Below are positions 15,783 to 23,365 of a stretch of 64,000 bases of DNA, in pieces (position 1 is the first letter of the stretch; each line of letters opens with the position of its first letter). Both the position numbers and the translations under genes were made by a program. The notes below the pieces were generated by a model. It did no database searches. It saw only the letters and a list, made by a program, of their open reading frames with translations, and was not told the DNA's origin. The stretch is from HR10 sp964615335 (GTDB lineage Bacteria > Acidobacteriota > Blastocatellia > HR10). The stretch spans positions 69,804 to 133,803 of the forward strand of contig CAZTMT010000009.1 in assembly GCA_964615335.1 (NCBI GenBank). Direction: 5' to 3'.

Positions 15783-16919
15783 ATGGTCTCATACCAGGAC
15801 ATTGAGATCGTCAAGGCGTATGTCCCGCAGGGAGAGGGATGGGTCTTGAGCCTGTATCTGGATGTGGATCAATCCAAGCCGAGCAATCGGAAGCGCGGAT
15901 TCGAGACGGTTCTGCAGAACCTGCTGCGGGACGTCTCGCAAAATCTGGAAGAAAGCGCGCGCGCGGAGTTCGAGCAGAACCGGGCGCGCTTGCTTCGATT
16001 CCTTCACAGCTACACGCCGAGGAAGAAGAGTCTGGTCGTCTTCTCCGATACCCGGCATGATTTCTGGTGGGATCGCGAGTTTCCGATCCTCTTGCCGAGC
16101 GTGGCGCGCTTTGAGCGAGTGCCTTATCTCCGCCCTCTCATTGAGGCGCTCGACGAACACGAGCGATATGGGGTCGTCCTGATGGATAAGGAGAAGGCGC
16201 GGTTTTTCACTGTGTACCTGGGCGAAATTCAGGAGCACGAAGCGCTCTTCGATGAGGTGCCCCGGCGCACGGTGACCACGAGCATGGATCGGATCTGGTC
16301 GCAGAAGAATCTTCAGCGACATCACGATATGCATGTGCACGGGCATGCCGTGCGCGTGGTGGAGCGCTTGAGGGAGGTGATGGAGCAGCACCGCTTCGAT
16401 CGCCTCCTTGTGGGAGGGACAGTGGAGGCTGTCGGTGAGCTGATGCGCGTGTTGCCCAAACGGATGAGAGAACGCGTCGTGGGAACGCTCTCTCTGCCCA
16501 TCACGGCTTCGGAGCAAGAGGTTCTCGCCGAGACTCTGCGCCTGCAGGAGCAGGCCGAGCGCGAGGCCGAACAGCGTTTGGTCGAGGCGCTCATCACGGC
16601 GGCCAATAAGGGCGATCGCGCCGTCCTGGGTCCGACGGCGACGCTGGAGGCCCTTCATGAGGGGAGAGTGGGGCGGCTCCTCTATGCGCGCCATCATCAG
16701 ATCACGGGCTCCATCTGCGCCGGCTGTGGCGCTCTCTTCTGGAACCCTCCCCCGCCGCGCTGCTGGTATTGTGGAGGGAATCTGGAGGAGGTGTCCGACT
16801 TTCTGGAGCACATTCTAGAGCGCACGCTCGCTCTGGGAGGCAGTGTCGAAGAGGTGCGCGGACCGGCGGCCGAGAAGTTAGAGGCCGTCGGGGGGCTGGG
16901 AGCCTTCTTGCGGTATTGA
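15783..16919 (+). CDS. Bacterial archaeo-eukaryotic release-factor (eRF1/Vms1-like) family protein with C-terminal zinc ribbon
   Basis: 378 residues from the ATG at 15783 (GGGAGGGA upstream). VLSLYLDVDQSK at the start, VVLMDKEKARFFTVYLGEIQ in the middle and the conserved block IWSQKNLQRHHDMHVHGHAV then FDRLLVGGTVEAVGELMRVLP and RERVVGTLSLP are typical of the baeRF group. No GGQ tripeptide is seen; the SQxNxQRH block occupies the region used by related peptidyl-tRNA hydrolases. A zinc ribbon CAGC-x11-CWYC lies near residue 325. A ribosome rescue or recycling role is inferred from the family. Its downstream neighbour is bshB1. Confidence 0.75.
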   Translation: MVSYQDIEIVKAYVPQGEGWVLSLYLDVDQSKPSNRKRGFETVLQNLLRDVSQNLEESARAEFEQNRARLLRFLHSYTPRKKSLVVFSDTRHDFWWDREFPILLPSVARFERVPYLRPLIEALDEHERYGVVLMDKEKARFFTVYLGEIQEHEALFDEVPRRTVTTSMDRIWSQKNLQRHHDMHVHGHAVRVVERLREVMEQHRFDRLLVGGTVEAVGELMRVLPKRMRERVVGTLSLPITASEQEVLAETLRLQEQAEREAEQRLVEALITAANKGDRAVLGPTATLEALHEGRVGRLLYARHHQITGSICAGCGALFWNPPPPRCWYCGGNLEEVSDFLEHILERTLALGGSVEEVRGPAAEKLEAVGGLGAFLRY

Positions 16920-16940
16920 ATTCGGTCGGGAGGGGAGAGC

Positions 16941-17690
16941 ATGAGCCGGGAGACAGTAGATGTCTTAGCCATCGGAGCCCATCCGGATGATGTGGAACTG
17001 GCCATGGGGGGGACGTTGCTCAAGCTCGCGGCGCTTGGGTATCGCACGGGGATTCTCGATATGACGCGAGGGGAGGCCGGAACGCGCGGGACGCCCGAGT
17101 TGCGCGCACAGGAGGCCGCCCAGGCGGCCCGCCTTCTGCGCGTCGCCGTGCGCGAGACGCTCGGACTGCCGGACAGTCGCGTCCTGGCGACGGAAGAAGC
17201 GCGGCGGGCCTGTGTGCGCCTGCTGCGCCGACTTCGGCCGAAGGTCGTCTTCACGCATTACTGGGAAGATCCGCATCCGGACCATGCCCATACGAGTCGC
17301 ATCGTGCGCGAGGCGGCCTTCCTGGCCGGATTGGCCAAATACGATCCCGAGACCGCTGAGGCGCGCTATCGGCCTTGTGCTCTGGCTTATTTCCTCTTCC
17401 CGCGCACGATCCCTCCGAGTTTCATCGTGGACATCACGGAATTCGCCGAGCAGAAGCGGCAGGCCATTTGCGCGCATCGTTCCCAGCTCTATGACCCTTC
17501 CCGTCCCGAGCCGGAGACGCGCGTCAGTTCGGAGGGGTTCTTGCGGCGCGTCGAGGCGCGACAGCGATACTACGGAGCCCTCATTGACGCCGAGCATGGA
17601 GAAGCCTTTCTGGTCCGCGAGGCTTTGAACGTTGAGGATCCGGTGGCCTTGCTCACGCGTCCGATGAATCTCTATTCCTACTTCCTCTGA
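16941..17690 (+). CDS. bshB1: Bacillithiol biosynthesis deacetylase BshB1
   Basis: 249 residues. LmbE/PIG-L fold with the zinc motif AIGAHPDDVE (His14, Asp17) and the second ligand site HPDHAH at about residues 113-118; GILDMTRGEAGTRGTPELR is the hallmark of the BshB1 branch. It removes the acetyl group from GlcNAc-malate to give GlcN-malate in bacillithiol synthesis. bshA lies at 25332-26483 in this window; bshC was not seen. It follows the eRF1-like gene by 21 nt and is 8 nt from cutA. Confidence 0.88.
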   Translation: MSRETVDVLAIGAHPDDVELAMGGTLLKLAALGYRTGILDMTRGEAGTRGTPELRAQEAAQAARLLRVAVRETLGLPDSRVLATEEARRACVRLLRRLRPKVVFTHYWEDPHPDHAHTSRIVREAAFLAGLAKYDPETAEARYRPCALAYFLFPRTIPPSFIVDITEFAEQKRQAICAHRSQLYDPSRPEPETRVSSEGFLRRVEARQRYYGALIDAEHGEAFLVREALNVEDPVALLTRPMNLYSYFL

Positions 17691-17698
17691 GACGCCCT

Positions 17699-18025
17699 AT
17701 GGATACGCCCTATTGCGTGGTCTTCATCACAGCCGGCAGTTGGGAAGAAGCCCAGCGTCTGGCCCAGGCTCTCGTCCAGCGGCGCCTGGCCGCGTGCGTC
17801 ACTCTCGTCCCGCAGGTCGAGTCCTTCTACTGGTGGCAGGGCGAAGTCGCGCGAGGACAAGAGGTCCTGCTTCTGGTGAAGACGACTCGGGAGAAGTGGT
17901 CGGCCCTTGCGGATGCTGTGCGTGAGCTTCATAGCTATCAGGTTCCTGAGATCATCGCCCTCCCCATCGAGGCGGGCTCCGAAGCGTATCTGAAATGGCT
18001 CGAACATTCCCTGAAGGAGCCTTGA
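17699..18025 (+). CDS. cutA: CutA divalent-cation tolerance protein
   Basis: 108 residues, full length. Characteristic motifs: VVFITAGSWEEAQRLAQALV, RRLAACVTLVPQVESFYWWQ, EVLLLVKTT and YQVPEIIALPI near the C-terminus. CutA forms a PII-like trimer in the cytoplasm and is linked to copper and other divalent metal tolerance, though its exact role is unclear in most bacteria. Start at 17699 is 8 nt after the bshB1 stop, so the two are probably co-translated. Confidence 0.92.
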   Translation: MDTPYCVVFITAGSWEEAQRLAQALVQRRLAACVTLVPQVESFYWWQGEVARGQEVLLLVKTTREKWSALADAVRELHSYQVPEIIALPIEAGSEAYLKWLEHSLKEP

Positions 18026-18080
18026 TCTGAGAGGGGAGATTTGTTACTTTAGCCCGTACTCTCGGGGAAGGGGGAGCCAT

Positions 18081-18407
18081 ATGGATGCACAGAGGCCGAT
18101 TGAAGAAGCCGCGCCCTCGAAGCGGAAGACCTTGACCAAGGCGAACCTCATCGAGGAGGTCGCCCGCATGGCCGAGCTGGCGCGCAAGGATTCGCAGGTT
18201 ATTGTCGAGACGGTGCTGGAGAGCCTCGTCTCTGCGCTCAAGCGCGGAGAGGGGATCGAGTTGCGCGGTTTTGGCTCCTTCCGCTTCCGCGAGCGCGGTC
18301 CGCGTCGGGGGCGAAATCCGAAGACGGGTGAGGTCGTGGATGTTCCTCCCAAGCGCCTGCCCTATTTCAAACCGGGGAAGGAGCTGAAGGAGCTGATCAA
18401 TCAGTAG
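18081..18407 (+). CDS. HU/IHF-family DNA-binding protein
   Basis: 108 residues. An N-terminal extension of about 16 residues precedes the standard domain: TLTKANLIEEVARMAELARK, KRGEGIELRGFGSFRFRERG, RRGRNPKTGEVVDVPPKRLP. The GRNPKTGE arm is the DNA-bending beta ribbon. A nucleoid-associated dimer. It has a weak GGAAGGGGGAG site and its stop is adjacent to the start of the HIT gene. Confidence 0.93.
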   Translation: MDAQRPIEEAAPSKRKTLTKANLIEEVARMAELARKDSQVIVETVLESLVSALKRGEGIELRGFGSFRFRERGPRRGRNPKTGEVVDVPPKRLPYFKPGKELKELINQ

Positions 18408-18408
18408 C

Positions 18409-18900
18409 ATGGATTTTCTCTGGAGTCCATGGCGGTTCCGGTATGTCTCCACCGCCGAGGAGCCGGCGCCCTGCGTCTTTTGCGAGGCTCCTCGGTTGAG
18501 CGATGAGAAGGCGTTGATCCTGTATCGCGGGCGAGAGAACTTCGTCATCCTGAACCTCTATCCGTACACGACCGGGCATCTCATGATCGCACCCTATGCG
18601 CATCTGGCGTCCTTTTCCGAGGCCCCCAAGAGCCTCACCGACGAGATGATGGACCTGGCCAAGTACTGCTGCCGCGTTCTGACGACCGTGTACCGTCCGC
18701 ACGGATTGAACCTCGGGATGAATCTGGGACGGGCGGCCGGAGCGGGCATTGCCGATCACTTCCACCTGCATGTGCTCCCTCGATGGTTCGGCGACACGAA
18801 CTTCACGACCGTCATCGCGGAGACGCGCGTGCTGCCCGAGGATCTGGAGACGACCTATCGAAAGCTCAAGGGACATTTCCAGCGCGCCCTCTGGGAGTGA
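18409..18900 (+). CDS. HIT-family nucleotide hydrolase/transferase (Ap4A phosphorylase-like)
   Basis: 163 residues. Zinc-type N-terminal pair in APCVFCEAP, then NFVILNLYPYTTGHLMIAPY and the catalytic histidine triad HFHLHVLPRW at about residues 117-126. LNLGMNLGRAAGAGIADHFH matches the HIT branch annotated as diadenosine tetraphosphate phosphorylase in Acidobacteriota and relatives. Likely to clear dinucleoside polyphosphates in the cytoplasm. It begins 1 nt after the HU stop. Confidence 0.88.
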   Translation: MDFLWSPWRFRYVSTAEEPAPCVFCEAPRLSDEKALILYRGRENFVILNLYPYTTGHLMIAPYAHLASFSEAPKSLTDEMMDLAKYCCRVLTTVYRPHGLNLGMNLGRAAGAGIADHFHLHVLPRWFGDTNFTTVIAETRVLPEDLETTYRKLKGHFQRALWE

Positions 18901-18964
18901 GGCGCACCTGGCCTCGTGTGTCATCCACGCCCTCATCGTCCGGTCATAGGAGGCGTGGTGAGTT

Positions 18965-19999
18965 ATGCGGAGCGTGAATCTGATCCTTCTGATTCTCTGG
19001 GCGAGCGCGGGCGTCTGGGCGCAGCAGGGGGAGGTGGGGCGACCGGCTCCGGGTCCCGCCGGGGTGCTCCATCAGATTCGCGGGCGGGTCTTCCTTCCCA
19101 CCGGAGCCCCTGTGGAGGAGCGGGTGCGCGTGACGCTGCGCTCGTTCGCTCGTAACGTCGTCAGCGAGACGTTCACCGATTCGATCGGGAACTTCGAATT
19201 TCGAGCCGTCCCCAACGGGACCTACGAGATCGTCGTCTGGGAGACCGAGCGCTTCGCCACCGAGATCGAGCGCATCGAAGTCTTCGGGCGCACGGCGCGC
19301 GTCTTCACGCAAAATATCTTCCTGCGCGAGAAGGAACGCCCGCTCTCGGAGCGACCGGCCGAAGGGACGATCTCTCTGGCTCGATTGAGCGCGGCGATCC
19401 CCAAAGAAGCGCGGAAGGCCTACGAGCAAGGGGTGAAGGAATCCCGCAAGGGGAATCCGCAGAAGGCCATCCCGCATTTTCAACGGGCTCTGGCTCTGTA
19501 TCCTCAGTATCTTCAGGCGCTCAACGACCTCGGCGTGCAGTATCTTCGCCTGAATCAACTGGCCGAAGCGCGCGCGGCCTTTGAGAAAGCGCTTGAGCTG
19601 GACCCCCGCGCGGCTCATCCCCGGGTGAATCTGGGATTCCTCCATCTGCTTCAGCGGGAGTACGAGGCGGCTCTGAACCATTTGAAGTCTGCTGTGGCTC
19701 TGGACCCGAGCAATTGGTCCGCACACATGCTCTGTGGAGTCGCCCTCATGCAGACGGGCGATCTGGAGCGAGCGCAGGACGAGCTGGAAAAGGCGCTCTC
19801 TTTGGGTTCTCCGCCGGCTTCTTCGATCGCGCGCCTGCATCTGGCGAACCTCTTCTTGCGGCGAGGAGACTACGCGAGCGCGCTCGAGCAGTCCGAGAAA
19901 TACCTCCAGGAGGTCCCCAGTGCGCCCAATGCCGAGCAGGTCCGCGAGCAGGTGAAGAAACTCCGAGAGATCGTTCGCGCTCGGACTTCGCGCCCCTGA
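18965..19999 (+). CDS. Secreted TPR protein with carboxypeptidase-regulatory-like domain
   Basis: 344 residues. Signal peptide RSVNLILLILWASAGVWA-Q at the N-terminus. Residues about 35-125 form a carboxypeptidase-regulatory-like beta sandwich (IRGRVFLPTGAPVEERVRVT, DSIGNFEFRAVPNGTYEIVV). From about 150 on there are about four TPR units (AIPHFQRALALYPQYLQALN, ARAAFEKALELDPRAAHPRV, ALNHLKSAVALDPSNWSAHM). This domain pair is frequent in Acidobacteriota envelope proteins. A scaffold role in the periplasm is likely; partner unknown. It converges on the PEGA gene with 18 nt between the stops. Confidence 0.85.
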   Translation: MRSVNLILLILWASAGVWAQQGEVGRPAPGPAGVLHQIRGRVFLPTGAPVEERVRVTLRSFARNVVSETFTDSIGNFEFRAVPNGTYEIVVWETERFATEIERIEVFGRTARVFTQNIFLREKERPLSERPAEGTISLARLSAAIPKEARKAYEQGVKESRKGNPQKAIPHFQRALALYPQYLQALNDLGVQYLRLNQLAEARAAFEKALELDPRAAHPRVNLGFLHLLQREYEAALNHLKSAVALDPSNWSAHMLCGVALMQTGDLERAQDELEKALSLGSPPASSIARLHLANLFLRRGDYASALEQSEKYLQEVPSAPNAEQVREQVKKLREIVRARTSRP

Positions 20000-20017
20000 A
20001 TGGGTGGGGAAGAAGGC

Positions 20018-20590
20018 CTAGGAGAGATGCCTCCGCCGTCGAGCCGTTTCCGCCTGCTGGCGGAGGATCTGACGGATGCGCTCGCGCATCTCGGAGATGA
20101 AGGGATCGTGGGGATCGAGGCGCTGCAATTGATTGAGATAGTAGAGCGCGTTCTCCTTCTCCGGAGCCACGTAATCCCCGCGCCGGATCGCTTCTTCCAC
20201 AAGAAGCTTCAGGTGTCGGATCCGTTCGCGCCGGTCGCCCGGCAGTTCCGTGGGCTCTACGGGATCCAACGCGAAATCGTAGTTCGCCTCGGGCTCGGAG
20301 GGATCGGCGAAGATCTCGCGCTCGATGGGTTTATATCCATCCTTGCGGATGACGACGTGATGCTTTCCCGCCGTGAGTTCGACCACCAGAGGAGTTTGAC
20401 CGATCGGCTTTCCATCAATGAAAACAGTCGCTTTCGGGGGATCGGTCGCGATGCTGACAAAACCGGATGCGCGCTCGCGCGTCATCACAAGAGCGAGGGC
20501 CACGCTCAGGAGAACGGCCAGGCCTGAGGCGGCCATCACGCGCCATTGAGCGCTCCGAATGTCCTTGCCGTTCGCTCGGCTCCTGAGCAT
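20018..20590 (-). CDS. PEGA-domain membrane protein
   Basis: 190 residues from the ATG at 20590. A single transmembrane helix (VMAASGLAVLLSVALALVM, about 17-36) is followed by a PEGA beta domain: FVSIATDPPKATVFIDGKPI and GQTPLVVELTAGKHHVVIRK. The C-terminal 80 residues are charged and helical. PEGA domains are found on surface and envelope proteins; the role is unknown. An in-frame TTG at 20644 would add 18 residues but overlaps the promoter, so it was rejected. Confidence 0.8.
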   Translation of the reverse strand: MLRSRANGKDIRSAQWRVMAASGLAVLLSVALALVMTRERASGFVSIATDPPKATVFIDGKPIGQTPLVVELTAGKHHVVIRKDGYKPIEREIFADPSEPEANYDFALDPVEPTELPGDRRERIRHLKLLVEEAIRRGDYVAPEKENALYYLNQLQRLDPHDPFISEMRERIRQILRQQAETARRRRHLS

Positions 20591-20614
20591 CTGCCAGCTT
20601 CTCCCGAACCGGAA

Positions 20615-20644
20615 AATATACTCAAGGGCCCGGGATTCGGGCAA
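20615..20644 (-). promoter_or_regulatory. Probable promoter of the PEGA gene
   Basis: Minus strand: TTGCCC (20644-20639), 18 bp, TATATT (20620-20615). The ATG at 20590 lies about 25 nt from the -10. Confidence 0.45.
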
Positions 20645-20701
20645 GCTTCCTCTTGAGGGAAGAGAGAGGTTGCGAGAGGGGGATGTCTTCCAGAGATGGA
20701 C

Positions 20702-21316
20702 TCACTCGGAGAGAATCCGAGCCAGGGCGCTCCGCAGTCGGGGCCCGTCGCTCAGCGGATCGTATCCCACAAGATGCTCCCGCAGTCTCCCCTGGCGATC
20801 GAAGACGAACGTCTGCGGGATGGGGTTTTCGCCCGGTCCGGCGAAGACGTCGAGCATGCCCTCGGGGGCGAAGCCGATGATATAGTTCACGCCGAATTCT
20901 CGGGCGAATTCGCGGACCGTATCGGCGTCGCTCTCTGGGTCCTCAACGGTAAGCCCGAGAATCTCCACGCCGTGCTCGCCGTACTCTTTCTTCAGCCGGA
21001 CGAGCAGAGGGATCTCCTCGCGGCAGGGGGGACACCACGTCGCCCAGAAATCAAGGATGAGGACCTTGCCGCGAAAGTCCGATAGAGCGATCTGGCGTCC
21101 ATCGAGTGTGCGAATGCGAAAATCCGGCGCGCGCCGGGCGCTCTTCTCCGACCAGGGGAGGCCGTCAATGGCGGCCGTCACCGGGCGCGCCCCTCCGTCC
21201 CGAAAGAGCGCGCGAGCGGTCCAGGCGACCACCGTCCCCGCGATCACAAGAAGGACTGCCAGATAAGCCCAGGGGAAGCCAGACGAGCGCTCGCGCTGTG
21301 CTTCAGGAGTCGCCAT
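20702..21316 (-). CDS. TlpA/ResA-like membrane-anchored thiol-disulfide oxidoreductase
   Basis: 204 residues from the ATG at 21316, which has GAGGAAAG upstream within the end of yacG. N-terminal anchor FPWAYLAVLLVIAGTVVAWT (about 14-33), then a thioredoxin fold: APDFRIRTLDGRQIALSDFR, KVLILDFWATWCPPCREEIP with the CPPC redox motif at about 113-116, and cis-Pro in NPIPQTFVFDRQG. It likely reduces periplasmic disulfides or works in cytochrome c maturation. It overlaps yacG by 14 nt and is co-transcribed with it. Confidence 0.9.
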   Translation of the reverse strand: MATPEAQRERSSGFPWAYLAVLLVIAGTVVAWTARALFRDGGARPVTAAIDGLPWSEKSARRAPDFRIRTLDGRQIALSDFRGKVLILDFWATWCPPCREEIPLLVRLKKEYGEHGVEILGLTVEDPESDADTVREFAREFGVNYIIGFAPEGMLDVFAGPGENPIPQTFVFDRQGRLREHLVGYDPLSDGPRLRSALARILSE

Positions 21317-21512
21317 GTCTTTCCTCATCTTCCGCCGCGCCGGCGTCGGGAATGCCCTCTTGGGAGTGGCCGACCGAAGCACCGGCGATTCGATAGGCTT
21401 CCGAAGCCCACATCCCCAGGTCAATGAGTTTACACCGCTCCGAGCAAAACGGTCGGAATGGGTTCATCTCCCACACGACTCTCTTGCCGCAGCGAGGACA
21501 TCGCACCCACAT
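21303..21512 (-). CDS. yacG: YacG-type zinc-binding protein (DNA gyrase inhibitor family)
   Basis: 69 residues. The zinc site has CPRCGK near the N-terminus and CSERCK about 19 residues later, followed by the diagnostic LIDLGMWASEAYRIAG. E. coli YacG binds GyrB and inhibits gyrase; whether this one does is not known. The C-terminal tail overlaps the start of the TlpA-like gene. Confidence 0.88.
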   Translation of the reverse strand: MWVRCPRCGKRVVWEMNPFRPFCSERCKLIDLGMWASEAYRIAGASVGHSQEGIPDAGAAEDEERHGDS

Positions 21513-21663
21513 AGGGGAAATGATACACGAAACGCCGCCGGCGTCAATGCGCCTGCGAAGATAGGCACAGGTCCTGCGGCGAGGATATTGCTTCGGGTAG
21601 CAAGGATGAGCTACATTAACTCCGGTGTTCGAAGAGTCGTCGAGATCGGGAGGATGAGAGAGT

Positions 21664-22062
21664 ATGGATCGGACGATTCCGGAAGGATATCAGGATCTCT
21701 TCGAGAAACGCGCATTTGCTGTCCTGGCGACGCTCATGCCCGATGGATCCCCGCAGGTGACGCCCGTATGGTGCGATTTCGATGGGACGCATGTGCTGGT
21801 GAACTCCGCGCGCGGGCGCGTGAAGGATCGGAATATGCGGCGCGATCCGCGCGTCGCGCTCGTCATCATGGATCCGGAGAATCCGTATCGGTATGTGGAG
21901 GTCCGGGGGCGCGTCGTGGAGATCACCGAGCAGGGGGCGGATGAGCATATTGATAAGCTCGCCCGGAAGTACCTGGGAGTCGAGAAATATCCCTATCGCC
22001 AACCCGGCGAGGTACGCGTCCTCTATAAGATCCGACCGGAACGCGTCTTCGGATTAGGATGA
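21664..22062 (+). CDS. PPOX-class flavin/F420-dependent enzyme
   Basis: 132 residues. A split-barrel flavin reductase-like protein: FAVLATLMPDGSPQVTPVWC, THVLVNSARGRVKDRNMRRD, PYRYVEVRGRVVEITEQGAD. Best matches the short PPOX F420-dependent group, whose members reduce small organic molecules with F420H2 or flavin. The cofactor cannot be decided from sequence. Start at 21664 with GGGAGGATGAG upstream. Divergent from yacG. Confidence 0.85.
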   Translation: MDRTIPEGYQDLFEKRAFAVLATLMPDGSPQVTPVWCDFDGTHVLVNSARGRVKDRNMRRDPRVALVIMDPENPYRYVEVRGRVVEITEQGADEHIDKLARKYLGVEKYPYRQPGEVRVLYKIRPERVFGLG

Positions 22063-22133
22063 GGAGGCCTTCGGGGCGATTGCGGTCCTCGAAGAAGGCC
22101 GCCTCCCATGCGCTCTCAAAGCTCTTCTTCTCG

Positions 22134-22162
22134 TTGTCAGAGCGCGCGTCTCGGTTTATAAT
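22134..22162 (+). promoter_or_regulatory. Strong sigma-70 promoter before the zinc-ribbon gene
   Basis: TTGTCA (22134-22139), exactly 17 bp, TATAAT (22157-22162). It leaves a leader of about 65 nt before the ATG at 22234. Confidence 0.7.
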
Positions 22163-22233
22163 AGAGCCTGGTTTGCTCTCGGTGTCCAGTCCACGGGCTG
22201 GGCGTCTCTCATATCCCGGTTGAAGGAGCGAGT

Positions 22234-22623
22234 ATGGAGAAAAAGCACAGACATCTGGAGGAGGAGTGGCTCTCTTCGGTTCGACGCTCGCGGGATCTCC
22301 CGAAGCCCAATCTGTTGACCGTTCGCGAGGTCTTCCGATGTGCGATCTGCGGTCAGATCGTCCCGGCGGAGATCGGCATTCCTCTGGATGGGGAGTGTCC
22401 GAGATGTCACGCCGATCTGCACACGTGCAAGAACTGTGTGCATTTCGATCCGAGGAGTCGCTTCGAATGCACCGAACCGATCCCCGCGCGCATTCCGCGC
22501 AAGGACGTGCGGAACACCTGTGAGTTCTTCGAGCCGCGAAAGGTCGTGGAGCGGGAGACGACCACCTCTCCGATGCAGATTCAGGATCCGCGCGCGGCCT
22601 TCGATCGGTTGTTCAAGAAGTAG
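22234..22623 (+). CDS. Cysteine-rich zinc-ribbon protein of unknown function
   Basis: 129 residues. Four Cys pairs or near-pairs: CAIC at about 36-39, CPRC at 54-57, CKNC at 64-67, and single Cys at FECTEP and NTCEFF. This pattern suggests two structural zinc sites or an Fe-S site. The N-terminus is charged with no signal peptide, so cytoplasmic. The block LHTCKNCVHFDPRSRFECTE is a motif I associate with conserved hypothetical proteins of Acidobacteriota, but no function is known to me. Driven by the promoter at 22134-22162. Confidence 0.75.
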   Translation: MEKKHRHLEEEWLSSVRRSRDLPKPNLLTVREVFRCAICGQIVPAEIGIPLDGECPRCHADLHTCKNCVHFDPRSRFECTEPIPARIPRKDVRNTCEFFEPRKVVERETTTSPMQIQDPRAAFDRLFKK

Positions 22624-22697
22624 AGGCGCGCGATCGCCGGGGGGGGGCGAACTCTCGTGTGAATTCCTCACGCGTTCCCGACGAATGAGGCGTCCCC

Positions 22698-23363
22698 ATG
22701 CGCATTCTCCTCGTCGAGGACGAGCGGAAAATGGCCGACGTTCTCCGGCGCGGTCTTCAGGAAGAGGGGTTCCTTGTGGATCTGGCCGCCGATGGAGAGG
22801 AAGGCCTCCGTCTGGGGAGCGAGCGACGGTATGATGTCATCATCCTGGACATTCGCCTCCCCGGACGGGATGGGATTGCCGTGTGTCGCGAGTTGCGCCG
22901 GCGCGGTGTGCCGACGCCGATCCTCATGTTGACCGTTCGCGAGGCCGTGGACGTGAAGGTCATGGCCTTCGAGAGCGGAGCCGATGATTATCTCACCAAG
23001 CCCTTCGCCTTCGCCGAGCTGGTAGCCCGGATACGGGCTCTCGCGCGCCGCCGCGAGCATGTGGATTTGAGATTGCACGTGGGGGATCTTCTGCTGGATC
23101 CCGTGACGCGACGCGTCACGCGCGCCGGTCAGGAGATCGCGCTGACGCCCAAAGAGTTCGCCCTGCTGGAATGCCTCATGCGCCACCCCCATCAAGTCCT
23201 CACGCGCGCTCAGCTTGTGCAGGAGGCCTGGGGGGAGGTCTTCGACGGGCTGACCAATGTCGTAGACGTCTACATCAATTCCCTGCGGAATAAGCTCGAT
23301 CGCCCTTTCGCCCGCAAGCTCATTCACACGGTCCGCGGTGTGGGCTACATGATTCGGGAGTAA
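22698..23363 (+). CDS. OmpR/PhoB-family response regulator (orphan)
   Basis: 221 residues. Receiver domain 1-120 with acidic pocket Glu7/Asp8, phosphorylation site Asp51 (IILDIRLPGRDG), Thr79 and Lys101 (LTKPFAF), all present. Winged-helix DNA-binding domain about 125-220 (LTPKEFALLECLMRHPHQVL, VVDVYINSLRNKLD, TVRGVGYMIRE). No histidine kinase gene is next to it; the following gene is on the other strand and convergent with a 2-nt gap. The cognate kinase must be encoded elsewhere. Confidence 0.95.
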   Translation: MRILLVEDERKMADVLRRGLQEEGFLVDLAADGEEGLRLGSERRYDVIILDIRLPGRDGIAVCRELRRRGVPTPILMLTVREAVDVKVMAFESGADDYLTKPFAFAELVARIRALARRREHVDLRLHVGDLLLDPVTRRVTRAGQEIALTPKEFALLECLMRHPHQVLTRAQLVQEAWGEVFDGLTNVVDVYINSLRNKLDRPFARKLIHTVRGVGYMIRE

Positions 23364-23365
23364 GC

